Positions 7,281-14,612 of a stretch of 14,612 bases of DNA are shown piece after piece; the first letter of the stretch is position 1, and each line of letters starts with the position of its first letter. The position numbers and the translations under genes are program-made. The notes beneath the pieces were generated by a model that was given only the letters and a program-made list of their open reading frames with translations, ran no database searches and was not told the origin of the DNA. Source of the stretch: a bacterium (GTDB lineage: Bacteria; Bacteroidota; Bacteroidia; B-17B0; Aurantibacillaceae); NCBI GenBank assembly GCA_027364695.1, contig DAHXOV010000100.1, positions 1 to 14,612 of the forward strand, read 5' to 3'.

Positions 7281-8672
7281 TTAATGAGGATGAGAAGTTT
7301 TTTCTATGTTTATATCATTATTTTTGAGTTCTATCCATCCGTAGATAGATAAATAGGCGAAGCAAAATACACCTACAATGTAACTTCCACTGATACCTAA
7401 CGGTTTTGCTAAATAGCCCTGTAATACACTTACCCATCCTCCACCCATTATCATCATAATAAGCAAACTTGAAACAATACCTGTGTATTTATTCATTCCT
7501 TTTAATGCTATTTCAAAAATACATGGCCACAAAGTAGAACAAAATAAACCAACAGCAATGATATTGTACACAGATATAAGACCTTTTGTTATCATTCCAA
7601 GTATTAAAAACAAAATACCTGCCAATGCGTATAAAGCCAATTGTTTTGCAGCATTGCCTTTTGATAAGAAATCAAGTAGAAGCATCACCATTATGTATCC
7701 TAACACCCATTCAACATGTGGAATATGTTTGTTGTTTATTTTTAGTATGAGAAGAAAGAAAGAGAAAGCAATAAGAGGAAAGATGATTTTGAGTAATAGT
7801 TTTTTCCTTTTTGTATCTGCAAATATGTCTGATGCAGAAGCCCATCTGCCTATCATTAAAAAAGCCCAATACAAAGCAATGTAAGGAGCTATTTCACTGG
7901 TAGAAATAGTGGCTTTTGTTTTTGCAAACTCTGCTAAATTGGCGGCTGTAGATACTTCTACACCTACATATAAAAAAATAGCCATCATGCCCATTTGTAC
8001 TTGTTTTTTTTTAATAATCTTTTTTATCTGTTGAAAATACTGAACATCTGATGCATTAGAAGCAGTATCATTTTTGTGTTTGAAGAATAATGTTGCAATA
8101 ATCAAAAACATTCCGCCCAATATTAAATAGGGGTACTTCAAGTCATAGATGCTTTCTGGTTGTTGTGTATTTTTAAATACTGCATAAGACACAATTAAAG
8201 GACCAATAGTGGTGCCTATATTGTTGATTCCTCCGGCTAAACTCAATCTTTGTGAGCCGTATGCATCATCGCCTGATGTGATGATTAAAGGGTTTGCAGC
8301 AGTCTGTTGTAATGAAAAACCTAAACCTATGACGAACAATCCTGTAATCAAATATAAGAAGGAAGCGTGTTGTGTTGCAGGAATAAAAAATAAGGTACCT
8401 ATGAATGAAATGAAAAGTCCAATACTTAATCCTCTTGCGTATCCAATTTTTTGTAGTAAATCTTCCTTTATAGAATGGCTGATGAACAAATAGATCATGC
8501 TTCCCATGGTATATGCTACATAAAAGACAAAAGAAATCATTTGTGTTTGCCATTGCTCCATTTTCAAATGATCTTTGAAAACAGGAATAAGCACATCATT
8601 ACTGGCAGCTACAAACCCCCAAAAGAAAAAGAGTCCTATAACGCTATAAAATATAGAGGTACTCTTTGACAT
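7281..8672 (-). CDS. MFS sugar transporter, FHS (fucose/glucose/galactose:H+ symporter) family
   Basis: Twelve-helix inner-membrane transporter of 463 residues, most like the fucose-galactose-glucose:H+ symporter branch of the major facilitator superfamily. FFFWGFVAASNDVLIPVF (15-32) is the first-helix hallmark, with N25-D26 at the place of the proton-coupling Asp46 of E. coli FucP. LGFSLQQTAANPLI (117-130) and RLSLAGGINNIGTTIGP (142-158) are the family signatures of helices 4 and 5. In FucP the position before TAANP is Glu135; here it is Gln123, a difference that may mark another sugar or coupling mode (alignment by eye). It follows the beta-barrel gene by 9 nt and precedes the sulfotransferase by 3 nt. 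A substrate cannot be assigned; sugar uptake is the best guess. Confidence 0.87.
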   Translation of the reverse strand: MSKSTSIFYSVIGLFFFWGFVAASNDVLIPVFKDHLKMEQWQTQMISFVFYVAYTMGSMIYLFISHSIKEDLLQKIGYARGLSIGLFISFIGTLFFIPATQHASFLYLITGLFVIGLGFSLQQTAANPLIITSGDDAYGSQRLSLAGGINNIGTTIGPLIVSYAVFKNTQQPESIYDLKYPYLILGGMFLIIATLFFKHKNDTASNASDVQYFQQIKKIIKKKQVQMGMMAIFLYVGVEVSTAANLAEFAKTKATISTSEIAPYIALYWAFLMIGRWASASDIFADTKRKKLLLKIIFPLIAFSFFLLILKINNKHIPHVEWVLGYIMVMLLLDFLSKGNAAKQLALYALAGILFLILGMITKGLISVYNIIAVGLFCSTLWPCIFEIALKGMNKYTGIVSSLLIMMIMGGGWVSVLQGYLAKPLGISGSYIVGVFCFAYLSIYGWIELKNNDINIEKTSHPH

Positions 8673-8681
8673 TGAGTATAA

Positions 8682-10352
8682 TTAGAATGGAATGTAATTG
8701 AAACCAAGCATTAAATTAAATCTTTGTGATGGATAATTGTACCATCTGTAATAACGCATGTTAGCAATGTTATTTAGCATCACAAAGACAGAAAGTTTTT
8801 TATTTCTCTTGTATTCTGCTATGAAATTCAGGTCAATAATGGGTGGTAACATTTCATTTCTTATATTCCCATATAAATTGACTTTTGCCCACCTGTCGCC
8901 AATAAGAAAGCCTGTAAGTTGAAATTGAAAATGTTCATTGAGGCTGTATTTTGAAGATAATTGTGCTTTGTAGATGGGTTTTTGCCATGGTTTAGTAAAG
9001 TTTTTTAATTGATAGTAATAATAATTCCCTGAAGCAGATAATTGCAACTTATTGTTTGCGTCATATCTTATTTGAGTATTGAGTTTGTACTGAGCGGTGT
9101 TATCATATTCTATCATATATTGATTGTCTATGCTCATATTTTTTTGATAGTAGATATTAAAAAAGTGTAAGCTGTCCCATCTTTCGTAAGTGCCATACAC
9201 CACATAATCTGTTTGAGAACTTAACTTTCCTTTGAATCCTGCATAGATATTGATAGACTGGTTAGAATTAGTAAGATGAATGTTTTGATTGGATGAATAA
9301 AAAGAAGTATTGATAAAAGGATTTTCATCTGATAATGATTTAATACTATTTTTTTGTAATTGACCATCTATACCTGCAAATATTTCAATGATATGACGAT
9401 ATAAGTTGTAGTTTCCAAAGAATACGGGATAAAAATAAAACTTACCATATTGAAAAATATCCAAAGTGGTCTTTACACCTACACGGATTTCTATATCTTC
9501 ATTTTTAGATAAGAAGTAGGGGGATAAGGTAAAAATGTGGTTGTTGAGTGTGTCTTTGGAAAGCTTATGATTGTAATAATCGTACGAAATATTCAGAAAA
9601 AAATTTTCCTGATGAATAAAAGTGTTCAAATTGGTACTGATTTTGATATTGTTTTCTCTTGCGTCTTGATAGTTTTGTAAGTTGTAATAGGAGATAAGAA
9701 TATCATGATGAATTTTAGATGAGTCGGTGTAATTGCTTTTTATTTTTAATGATGGCGACCAGTAGTAGTATTGTTGGCGGTACAAATTTTTATCTGATAT
9801 TTTATTGATGGAGGTATCAAAGCCGTAATTGTATAATTTGTTATTAGAATAGTCTAAATTAAATTTAATGAGATGCTTGACGATGTATTTTTCAGCGAAT
9901 ATACTTGCCAGGTGATCTGTAAATCCACTATATCCTACATTATTTAATTGCTTGTTAGATGTAAGTAAATTGTAATATACTCCATATCTTAAATCTTTAT
10001 CGTTTTTATTTCCATAGTATAGTTCTAACATAGGCATATTATACATGAAACCATATCCTGCTTTGATGTATGATTGGTGGGCGTTCCATAGATATTTTTC
10101 TTTATGCTTTGCAAATGTGAGTGCTTGTAATTGATATTTTTTATACACAGGAAATGAATTGATGGTGTAGTCAAACTGTGATATTTTTCTGATAGTATCT
10201 GCTACTTCGGGGTTATCAGAAATTTTATTTGCAGATTTAATAATGGGTTGAAAATGAGACTGTACATTAAAACTAATGTCTTGTACTTGCGAAAATGCCA
10301 ATGTTTTGAGCATTAAAAATAAAATAATGAAAAAATTTATATTTTGTTTCAT
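8682..10352 (-). CDS. Outer-membrane beta-barrel protein (TonB-receptor-like, no plug seen)
   Basis: From the ATG at 10352 the protein has 556 residues. It opens with the signal peptide MKQNINFFIILFLMLKTLAF followed by SQ, a typical Bacteroidota cleavage context. A mature N-terminal stretch with Asn/Asp/Pro (about 22-90) follows. The rest is alternating aromatic and polar strands, very rich in Tyr and Asn, ending RFNLMLGFNYIPF with a terminal Phe as in barrels inserted by BamA. The segment SYIKAGYGFMYNMPMLELYY (94-113) is a likely family signature, reminiscent of Bacteroidota proteins annotated as TonB-dependent receptors. I see no TonB box or plug domain. An upstream ATG at 10457 would overlap the TPR gene by 41 nt and bury the signal peptide, so 10352 is preferred. 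The gap to the TPR gene is 64 nt and to the MFS gene 9 nt. Its cargo is unknown. Confidence 0.8.
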   Translation of the reverse strand: MKQNINFFIILFLMLKTLAFSQVQDISFNVQSHFQPIIKSANKISDNPEVADTIRKISQFDYTINSFPVYKKYQLQALTFAKHKEKYLWNAHQSYIKAGYGFMYNMPMLELYYGNKNDKDLRYGVYYNLLTSNKQLNNVGYSGFTDHLASIFAEKYIVKHLIKFNLDYSNNKLYNYGFDTSINKISDKNLYRQQYYYWSPSLKIKSNYTDSSKIHHDILISYYNLQNYQDARENNIKISTNLNTFIHQENFFLNISYDYYNHKLSKDTLNNHIFTLSPYFLSKNEDIEIRVGVKTTLDIFQYGKFYFYPVFFGNYNLYRHIIEIFAGIDGQLQKNSIKSLSDENPFINTSFYSSNQNIHLTNSNQSINIYAGFKGKLSSQTDYVVYGTYERWDSLHFFNIYYQKNMSIDNQYMIEYDNTAQYKLNTQIRYDANNKLQLSASGNYYYYQLKNFTKPWQKPIYKAQLSSKYSLNEHFQFQLTGFLIGDRWAKVNLYGNIRNEMLPPIIDLNFIAEYKRNKKLSVFVMLNNIANMRYYRWYNYPSQRFNLMLGFNYIPF

Positions 10353-10416
10353 ATTCGCAATAATTGAATGATATAGAAGTTGAAAAATATATTTAATTTG
10401 CATAGAGATATTTAAA

Positions 10417-13400
10417 TTATTGTTTGGATTGTTGATACTCTTCATACATTTTATCAAATAAATCTTTATTTATTTCTTTATTTTCATTTTGATTCAATGC
10501 TTTATTGACTTCATCTAGTTTGATTTGAGCTTGTTTTGATATTTCTTCTTTTAAGTTAGCGTTTATTATTGTTTCTAAAATAATTTTAGCATTAGCATAA
10601 TCTTTTTGTTGAATATAAGCATCGGCGAGTATTAACATTCCCTCTGCGTTGATTTCATCATTGGTGTATTGATAAGATAAAAGTTCATTGATAATTTTTT
10701 CACATTGTTTGTAATAACCTTGTCCTAAGTATATTTTTGCTATGTACACATAAGATTTTGCACCATTGGAATTTTTGAGAGACTTGCTCAACGCTAGAAA
10801 TTCTTTTAATGCTTCATTGTATTGTTGTAGTTCATACATTACTACGGCTTTATAGTACTTTGCTTCTTTGATTTGATTTTCATTGGCTTTATTGGAATTA
10901 TTAATGATATAATTACTTAATTCTAATACCTTATTGTAATCTTGCAAATAATATGCACACTTGAGTGCAAACCATTTTGCCTGAAAGATATTGATGGGTT
11001 CTTCAGTGACTTCTGCATAACGGAAAAATAAAGGTAAAGCTTCATTATATTTTTTTACTTTGTAATAATAATAAGCGGTTTTTGATAAAGCATCTTCTGT
11101 AAATAAAAAGCGGTGGGGATCATTCACAATAAGCTGATAGTGTTCCATTGCTTTTTTAATAGCATTAGAATCATTTGAATTGTAAAGACATTCTGCAACA
11201 CAGTAGTGCGCTTCCATATTAGATCTGCCATCAGGAAATTTTTGTAAATATTCTTCAAATAGTACTTTTGCCTTCTCACAATTTTTTTGATTGTAATAAT
11301 AATCCTTTGCAGATTCATAAAGCGAACTTTCTACTTGGCTTACAGAAAGCGGATTTCCTACATTTTCAAAATACTTTTGCATTTCTGCGATTTGTCCTTT
11401 ACTTTCAAATATCTTTTTAATAACAGGCAATACTTCTTGCGCTGCTTCACTTTTTGAATTAAATTTCACTACTTTATCTAAATATTCAAATGCTTTGTCA
11501 TCTTGTTTTTGACTGTAATAGATAAGTCCTAATGAGACCATTGCTCTTACACTGTTTGTATTGTTAGGATATTCTGCAAGGTATTGAGTATAGTATTGGA
11601 TGGCAAGGTTGTTGTTTTTCAAATCATTGTTGTATGTATCTGCTATCTCAAGAATAGAGAGAGCTTTGTATTCTGACTTTGGATATAATCGTATAAGATC
11701 TTTTAGAAGATTTATTTTTTCGTCTAATTTTTTCATTAGTCCTAAACATAGCGATTTTTGATACATTGCATAATCTACATCTAGTTTGTCTAACTGAATA
11801 GATTTTGTGTAGAACTCAGTGGCCATAGGAAAATTCTGCTGCATGAAAAAACAATCACCTGCTCTTATGGCAGCATCTGCTTTTTTTGTATAATCATTTG
11901 AATTGCTGTTAGCAAACTTTGCAAAAAATACGGCTGCTTCTGAAATGTCGCCATCATTTTGTCGCTTCAAATGAGCGTATGCTATATTATAATTACTGAT
12001 TTCATATTCTTTCATAGATGGAGCAAAGGGCAATACCTGAAAATTTTTCCATGCAGATATAGCGTTGCTGTAGTCCTTATTCTGATAATATATTTCACCC
12101 ATCCAGTATTGTGAAAGGGTTGTAAATATTGACTCATTCATTACTTTAATGGCTTTACTGAAATACAATTCTGATAGCGGATAGTTTTTGTCATTCATGT
12201 ATTTGACTGCAAGGTTGTATAATAATCTTTGGTGTATTTGCTCTACTTGTGGTGTTTTTAAAGATAACTGATCAATACTTTGTAATGCTTTTTCATAGTT
12301 TTTTGTGGTAGCGTAAGCGTTGATCAAATATTTCAATGCTTCGTCTTTTCGCGGAGATTGTGGATATGTATTAATGTAGTCGGTGAATGCTTTAATTGTT
12401 TCATTGAAAGGACTGTATTCTAATTCGTAAGATAGTTTTGCGAAATTAAATAAGGCATCTTCGGCAATGGATGGAATAAAATGCAAGTTAGATGCACCAA
12501 GAAAAGCATTTTTAGATTTTTCTTTTTGGTTAAGTTTTAAGTAACAATCGGCTAAGTGATACCACGCGTTTTGTGCAATAGAGTCATTTTTTCCTACTGA
12601 TTTTTCAAAGTATGCAGTGGCTTTTTCATAATTTTTATTCTGATAATATGAATAAGCAAGCAGATAATTTCCAGTGTTATCCAGTGCGCTCAATTGATTA
12701 GCTTTTTCTAGCGTTTCGGCACATTTATCATATTGTTTCAGATGAAAATATGATTCTCCTGTCATTCTTTGTATTTCAGGCAATTTTTGATAAAACATAG
12801 AATCTTTTATCAATTTATATGTGATATTTATGACTTCCTGATACTTGTTTTGAATGAAATAAATATGGGTAATGTAATAAGGTATAATAACAGAGTAAAC
12901 AGGATCTTTTTCAAGTTTTAAAAAACTTTCAAGTGCGGTTTCATACTTTTTTTGTTGATAAGCAATGTGAGCAAAATAATAAGTAGCATGGTTATAGTAA
13001 GGATTGTCTGTATCTTTGATTTCATATAGTTCTGCTGAAGCTTCATTTAATTTTTCTTTTTCTAACAATGCATACCCTTTCTTAAAGTGATATTCTGCTT
13101 TTTGTAGTTTTTTCAGGTTTTCTATTTCAATATACTGATAGACATTCAATACATCATCGTATTTTTTCTTTTTGAAATATAAATTAGCTAGGTAAAATAA
13201 AGCATCATTGGTTCTTGTATTTTCAGGATATTGTTCCGCAAATGATTTTAGTTGATTCTCTGCATCTTTGTTTTCAAGATAATAAGCACATATTGCTTTG
13301 TAATAAATTGCATCAACAGAAAGTAGAAGTTCTTTATTTTTATTTTGAAGATATTTTTCAAATAATTGATATGCACCTGAATAATTTTTATTTTCATAAA

Positions 13401-13515
13401 GTTCATCAGCCTTTCTAAATAAGATATTATCGTCTGTATAATAAATCGTTTTTTGTGCAATAACAACATAAGATACCAGTATTAAAAACAAACACAGCAC
13501 TTTACTTTTCATCAT
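10417..13515 (-). CDS. Large exported tetratricopeptide-repeat protein
   Basis: A 1032-residue protein made almost wholly of helical repeats. It begins with a signal peptide (MMKSKVLCLFLILVSYVVIA, then Q21), with no lipobox Cys, so it is predicted to be periplasmic or loosely bound to the outer membrane. Repeats of TPR type run from about residue 30 to 1000, each with small residues and Tyr at spacing of 34-36. Examples are DALFYLANLYFKKKKYDDVL (104-123) and ATYYFAHIAYQQKKYETAL (177-195). The end is a charged tail rich in Asn, Glu and Lys. TPR arrays are protein scaffolds; no enzyme domain is visible. It is the first gene of the minus-strand train and sits directly before the beta-barrel gene, suggesting the two products work together at the outer membrane. 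The second Met could be the true start. Confidence 0.85.
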   Translation of the reverse strand: MMKSKVLCLFLILVSYVVIAQKTIYYTDDNILFRKADELYENKNYSGAYQLFEKYLQNKNKELLLSVDAIYYKAICAYYLENKDAENQLKSFAEQYPENTRTNDALFYLANLYFKKKKYDDVLNVYQYIEIENLKKLQKAEYHFKKGYALLEKEKLNEASAELYEIKDTDNPYYNHATYYFAHIAYQQKKYETALESFLKLEKDPVYSVIIPYYITHIYFIQNKYQEVINITYKLIKDSMFYQKLPEIQRMTGESYFHLKQYDKCAETLEKANQLSALDNTGNYLLAYSYYQNKNYEKATAYFEKSVGKNDSIAQNAWYHLADCYLKLNQKEKSKNAFLGASNLHFIPSIAEDALFNFAKLSYELEYSPFNETIKAFTDYINTYPQSPRKDEALKYLINAYATTKNYEKALQSIDQLSLKTPQVEQIHQRLLYNLAVKYMNDKNYPLSELYFSKAIKVMNESIFTTLSQYWMGEIYYQNKDYSNAISAWKNFQVLPFAPSMKEYEISNYNIAYAHLKRQNDGDISEAAVFFAKFANSNSNDYTKKADAAIRAGDCFFMQQNFPMATEFYTKSIQLDKLDVDYAMYQKSLCLGLMKKLDEKINLLKDLIRLYPKSEYKALSILEIADTYNNDLKNNNLAIQYYTQYLAEYPNNTNSVRAMVSLGLIYYSQKQDDKAFEYLDKVVKFNSKSEAAQEVLPVIKKIFESKGQIAEMQKYFENVGNPLSVSQVESSLYESAKDYYYNQKNCEKAKVLFEEYLQKFPDGRSNMEAHYCVAECLYNSNDSNAIKKAMEHYQLIVNDPHRFLFTEDALSKTAYYYYKVKKYNEALPLFFRYAEVTEEPINIFQAKWFALKCAYYLQDYNKVLELSNYIINNSNKANENQIKEAKYYKAVVMYELQQYNEALKEFLALSKSLKNSNGAKSYVYIAKIYLGQGYYKQCEKIINELLSYQYTNDEINAEGMLILADAYIQQKDYANAKIILETIINANLKEEISKQAQIKLDEVNKALNQNENKEINKDLFDKMYEEYQQSKQ

Positions 13516-13637
13516 AAAAAATTTGTGTAAAATTATAGAGTGAACAGGTAATAATTATGATTTAGGCAAAAAACTTATCCACTCTAATGTGTTAGTAAAT
13601 TCAAATGAAAGGTAAAAAAAAGCATTGGCAATTCCTT

Positions 13638-13645
13638 TAGTTTTG
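13638..13645 (+). promoter_or_regulatory. Bacteroidota -7 promoter box for ftsE
   Basis: TAGTTTTG matches TAnnTTTG exactly and ends 18 nt before the ATG at 13664. It lies downstream of the alternative start at 13625, which argues for the shorter ftsE reading. No clear -33 TTG at the standard distance. Confidence 0.45.
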
Positions 13646-13663
13646 TCCTCTCAAATTTTTACG

Positions 13664-14329
13664 ATGAGCACTGTTTTAAATTATGAAAATGTAGATATTT
13701 ATCATGACAAACATCTTATATTGAAAAATGTTTCTTTTCAAATTCAAAAAGGCGATTTTGTCTATTTACTTGGGAAGAGTGGAAGTGGAAAAACGAGTTT
13801 GATAAAAAGTATTTATGCTGATATTCCCATAAAAACAGGCAAAGCAATGGTTTGCGGTTATGACTTGATAAGTATCAAAAAAAAAGAAATCCCCTACTTG
13901 AGAAGAAAAATAGGTGTTGTGTTTCAGGATTTTCAATTATTACCCGACAGAGATGTGTATGATAATCTTCTGTTTATTATGAAAGCCACAGGATGGGACG
14001 AACCCAATAAAATGAATGAGAGAATACATCATGTATTGCAAAGTGTGGGGTTGAAAGAAAAATATAAAAAGATGCCTTATGAATTGTCGGGTGGTGAGCA
14101 GCAAAGAATATGTATTGCCAGGGCACTTATCAATCATCCTGAACTTATTATTGCAGATGAACCTACGGGCAATTTGGACCCTCAAATATCATTGGAAATT
14201 GTACAACTTCTTAAAGATTTGTCTCATCATGGAACGGCTATACTCCTTGCTACACACGATATTTTAGTGTATCAAAAGATCAAAGGTACCACTTTAGTCT
14301 GTGAAAATCAGATGATAAGGCAATTATGA
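13664..14329 (+). CDS. ftsE: Cell-division ABC transporter ATP-binding protein FtsE
   Basis: ATPase of the FtsEX complex, which at the division site drives peptidoglycan hydrolase activation through the membrane partner FtsX. From ATG 13664 the protein has 221 residues, the normal FtsE length. Walker A is GKSGSGKT (37-44), the Q-loop Gln is Q88, the ABC signature is LSGGEQQR (141-148), Walker B is LIIADEPT (161-168) with the NLD D-loop (170-172), and the H-loop is H198. Its opening, VLNYENVDIYHDKHLILKNV, resembles Bacteroidota FtsE proteins. An upstream ATG (13625) would add 13 residues lying over the promoter box and is rejected. FtsX is not adjacent within the window; instead the stop overlaps the start of a sugar-isomerase-like gene. 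LolD-type ABC ATPases are close relatives and the main alternative. Confidence 0.85.
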   Translation: MSTVLNYENVDIYHDKHLILKNVSFQIQKGDFVYLLGKSGSGKTSLIKSIYADIPIKTGKAMVCGYDLISIKKKEIPYLRRKIGVVFQDFQLLPDRDVYDNLLFIMKATGWDEPNKMNERIHHVLQSVGLKEKYKKMPYELSGGEQQRICIARALINHPELIIADEPTGNLDPQISLEIVQLLKDLSHHGTAILLATHDILVYQKIKGTTLVCENQMIRQL

Positions 14330-14612
14330 ATAAATATACAGATCCATACTTTATAGAATTCTCTAAAATAGGGAATAGTACAGTAGGTTATATATCAGTA
14401 GCAGAAAATTTCAAGCGCATTCCTTTTGAAATCAAAAGAATTTTTTGGACCTATTTTACGCCTGAAGAATTGACGAGAGGGCATCATGCGCATTATTCCA
14501 CACAACAAATACTAATTGCTGTTTCGGGTAAAATCATTGTGCATACTGAAACACCTGATGGTTCAAAAAAAACATTTACATTAGATAAACCACACATAGG
14601 ATTATATATACC
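14326..14612 (+). CDS. FdtA/WxcM-like sugar 3,4-ketoisomerase (cupin), N-terminal part (runs off right edge)
   Basis: The first 95 codons of a cupin protein. Members of this family isomerise dTDP-4-keto-6-deoxyglucose to the 3-keto form, a step toward amino-deoxysugars such as Fuc3NAc or Qui3NAc on surface glycans. The motif RGHHAHYSTQQILIAVSG (51-68) holds the His-Ala-His pair (H54, H56) that serves in catalysis in FdtA. GKIIVHTETPDG and the PHIGLYI segment (89-95) continue the usual cupin strands. Where FdtA-type proteins usually have Lys after HAH, this one has Tyr57. The ATG overlaps the ftsE stop in ATGA, so translation is probably coupled. The C-terminal half is outside the window, so a fusion to an acetyltransferase domain, as in WxcM, cannot be excluded. 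Confidence 0.75.
   Translation, partial: MNKYTDPYFIEFSKIGNSTVGYISVAENFKRIPFEIKRIFWTYFTPEELTRGHHAHYSTQQILIAVSGKIIVHTETPDGSKKTFTLDKPHIGLYI

Noticed and set aside
8004..8012. Long A/T homopolymer runs inside genes (MFS 8004-8012, sulfotransferase 6788-6795, recA 4973-4980, ftsE 13877-13885, cupin 14565-14572) as phase-variation switches
   Set aside because: All frames are intact and the runs encode Lys-rich stretches normal for an AT-rich genome; such runs in essential genes like recA argue against switching.
10353..10457. Longer start for the beta-barrel gene
   Set aside because: It would overlap the end of the TPR gene by 41 nt and put 35 residues before a good signal peptide.
13625..13663. 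Longer ftsE start
   Set aside because: The extra codons cover the -7 promoter box, and FtsE proteins begin near MSTVLNYENV.

Overview
The window reads as chromosomal DNA of a low-GC member of the Bacteroidota, probably from the Chitinophagales/Sphingobacteriales side of the phylum (an inference). Three signs support this. Exact or near matches to the Bacteroidota -7 promoter box TAnnTTTG lie close upstream of several genes, and start codons lack Shine-Dalgarno motifs. Exported proteins have signal peptides that appear to end just before Gln. A beta-barrel protein ends in Phe, and the RecA, CorA and FtsE sequences are of Bacteroidota type.

Layout. The left edge (1-124, minus) holds the first 41 codons of what looks like a fructosamine-kinase-family protein, running off the window. 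Between it and thrS is a divergent promoter region with a perfect 22-bp GC-rich inverted repeat (181-229). On the plus strand follows the classic translation cluster thrS-infC-rpmI-rplT (352-3821), with a possible RNA stem between rpmI and rplT. Convergent to it is recA (minus, 3933-4985). Divergent from recA is a CorA-type Mg2+/divalent metal channel gene (5068-6180).

The next 7.3 kb is a tight minus-strand gene train read from 13515 down to 6216: a 1032-residue exported TPR protein, an outer-membrane beta-barrel, an FHS-family sugar transporter and a sulfotransferase. The gaps are about 64, 9 and 3 nt, so one transcript is plausible. At the right edge, divergent from the TPR gene, ftsE (13664-14329) overlaps by 4 nt the start of a truncated cupin gene of the FdtA/WxcM sugar 3,4-ketoisomerase type.

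The left part is housekeeping (translation, recombination, metal homeostasis). The right part has an envelope and surface-carbohydrate theme: TPR plus barrel, sugar uptake, sulfation, FtsE, and a deoxysugar isomerase. That theme rests on neighbourhood and family, not on any demonstrated function. I saw no tRNA, rRNA, CRISPR array, insertion sequence or phage gene. No gene-free stretch exceeds 300 bases; the longest are 2938-3199 and 125-351. The window is mostly ordinary chromosome. The least explained items are the palindrome, the TPR/barrel pair and its two downstream genes, and the rpmI-rplT stem.
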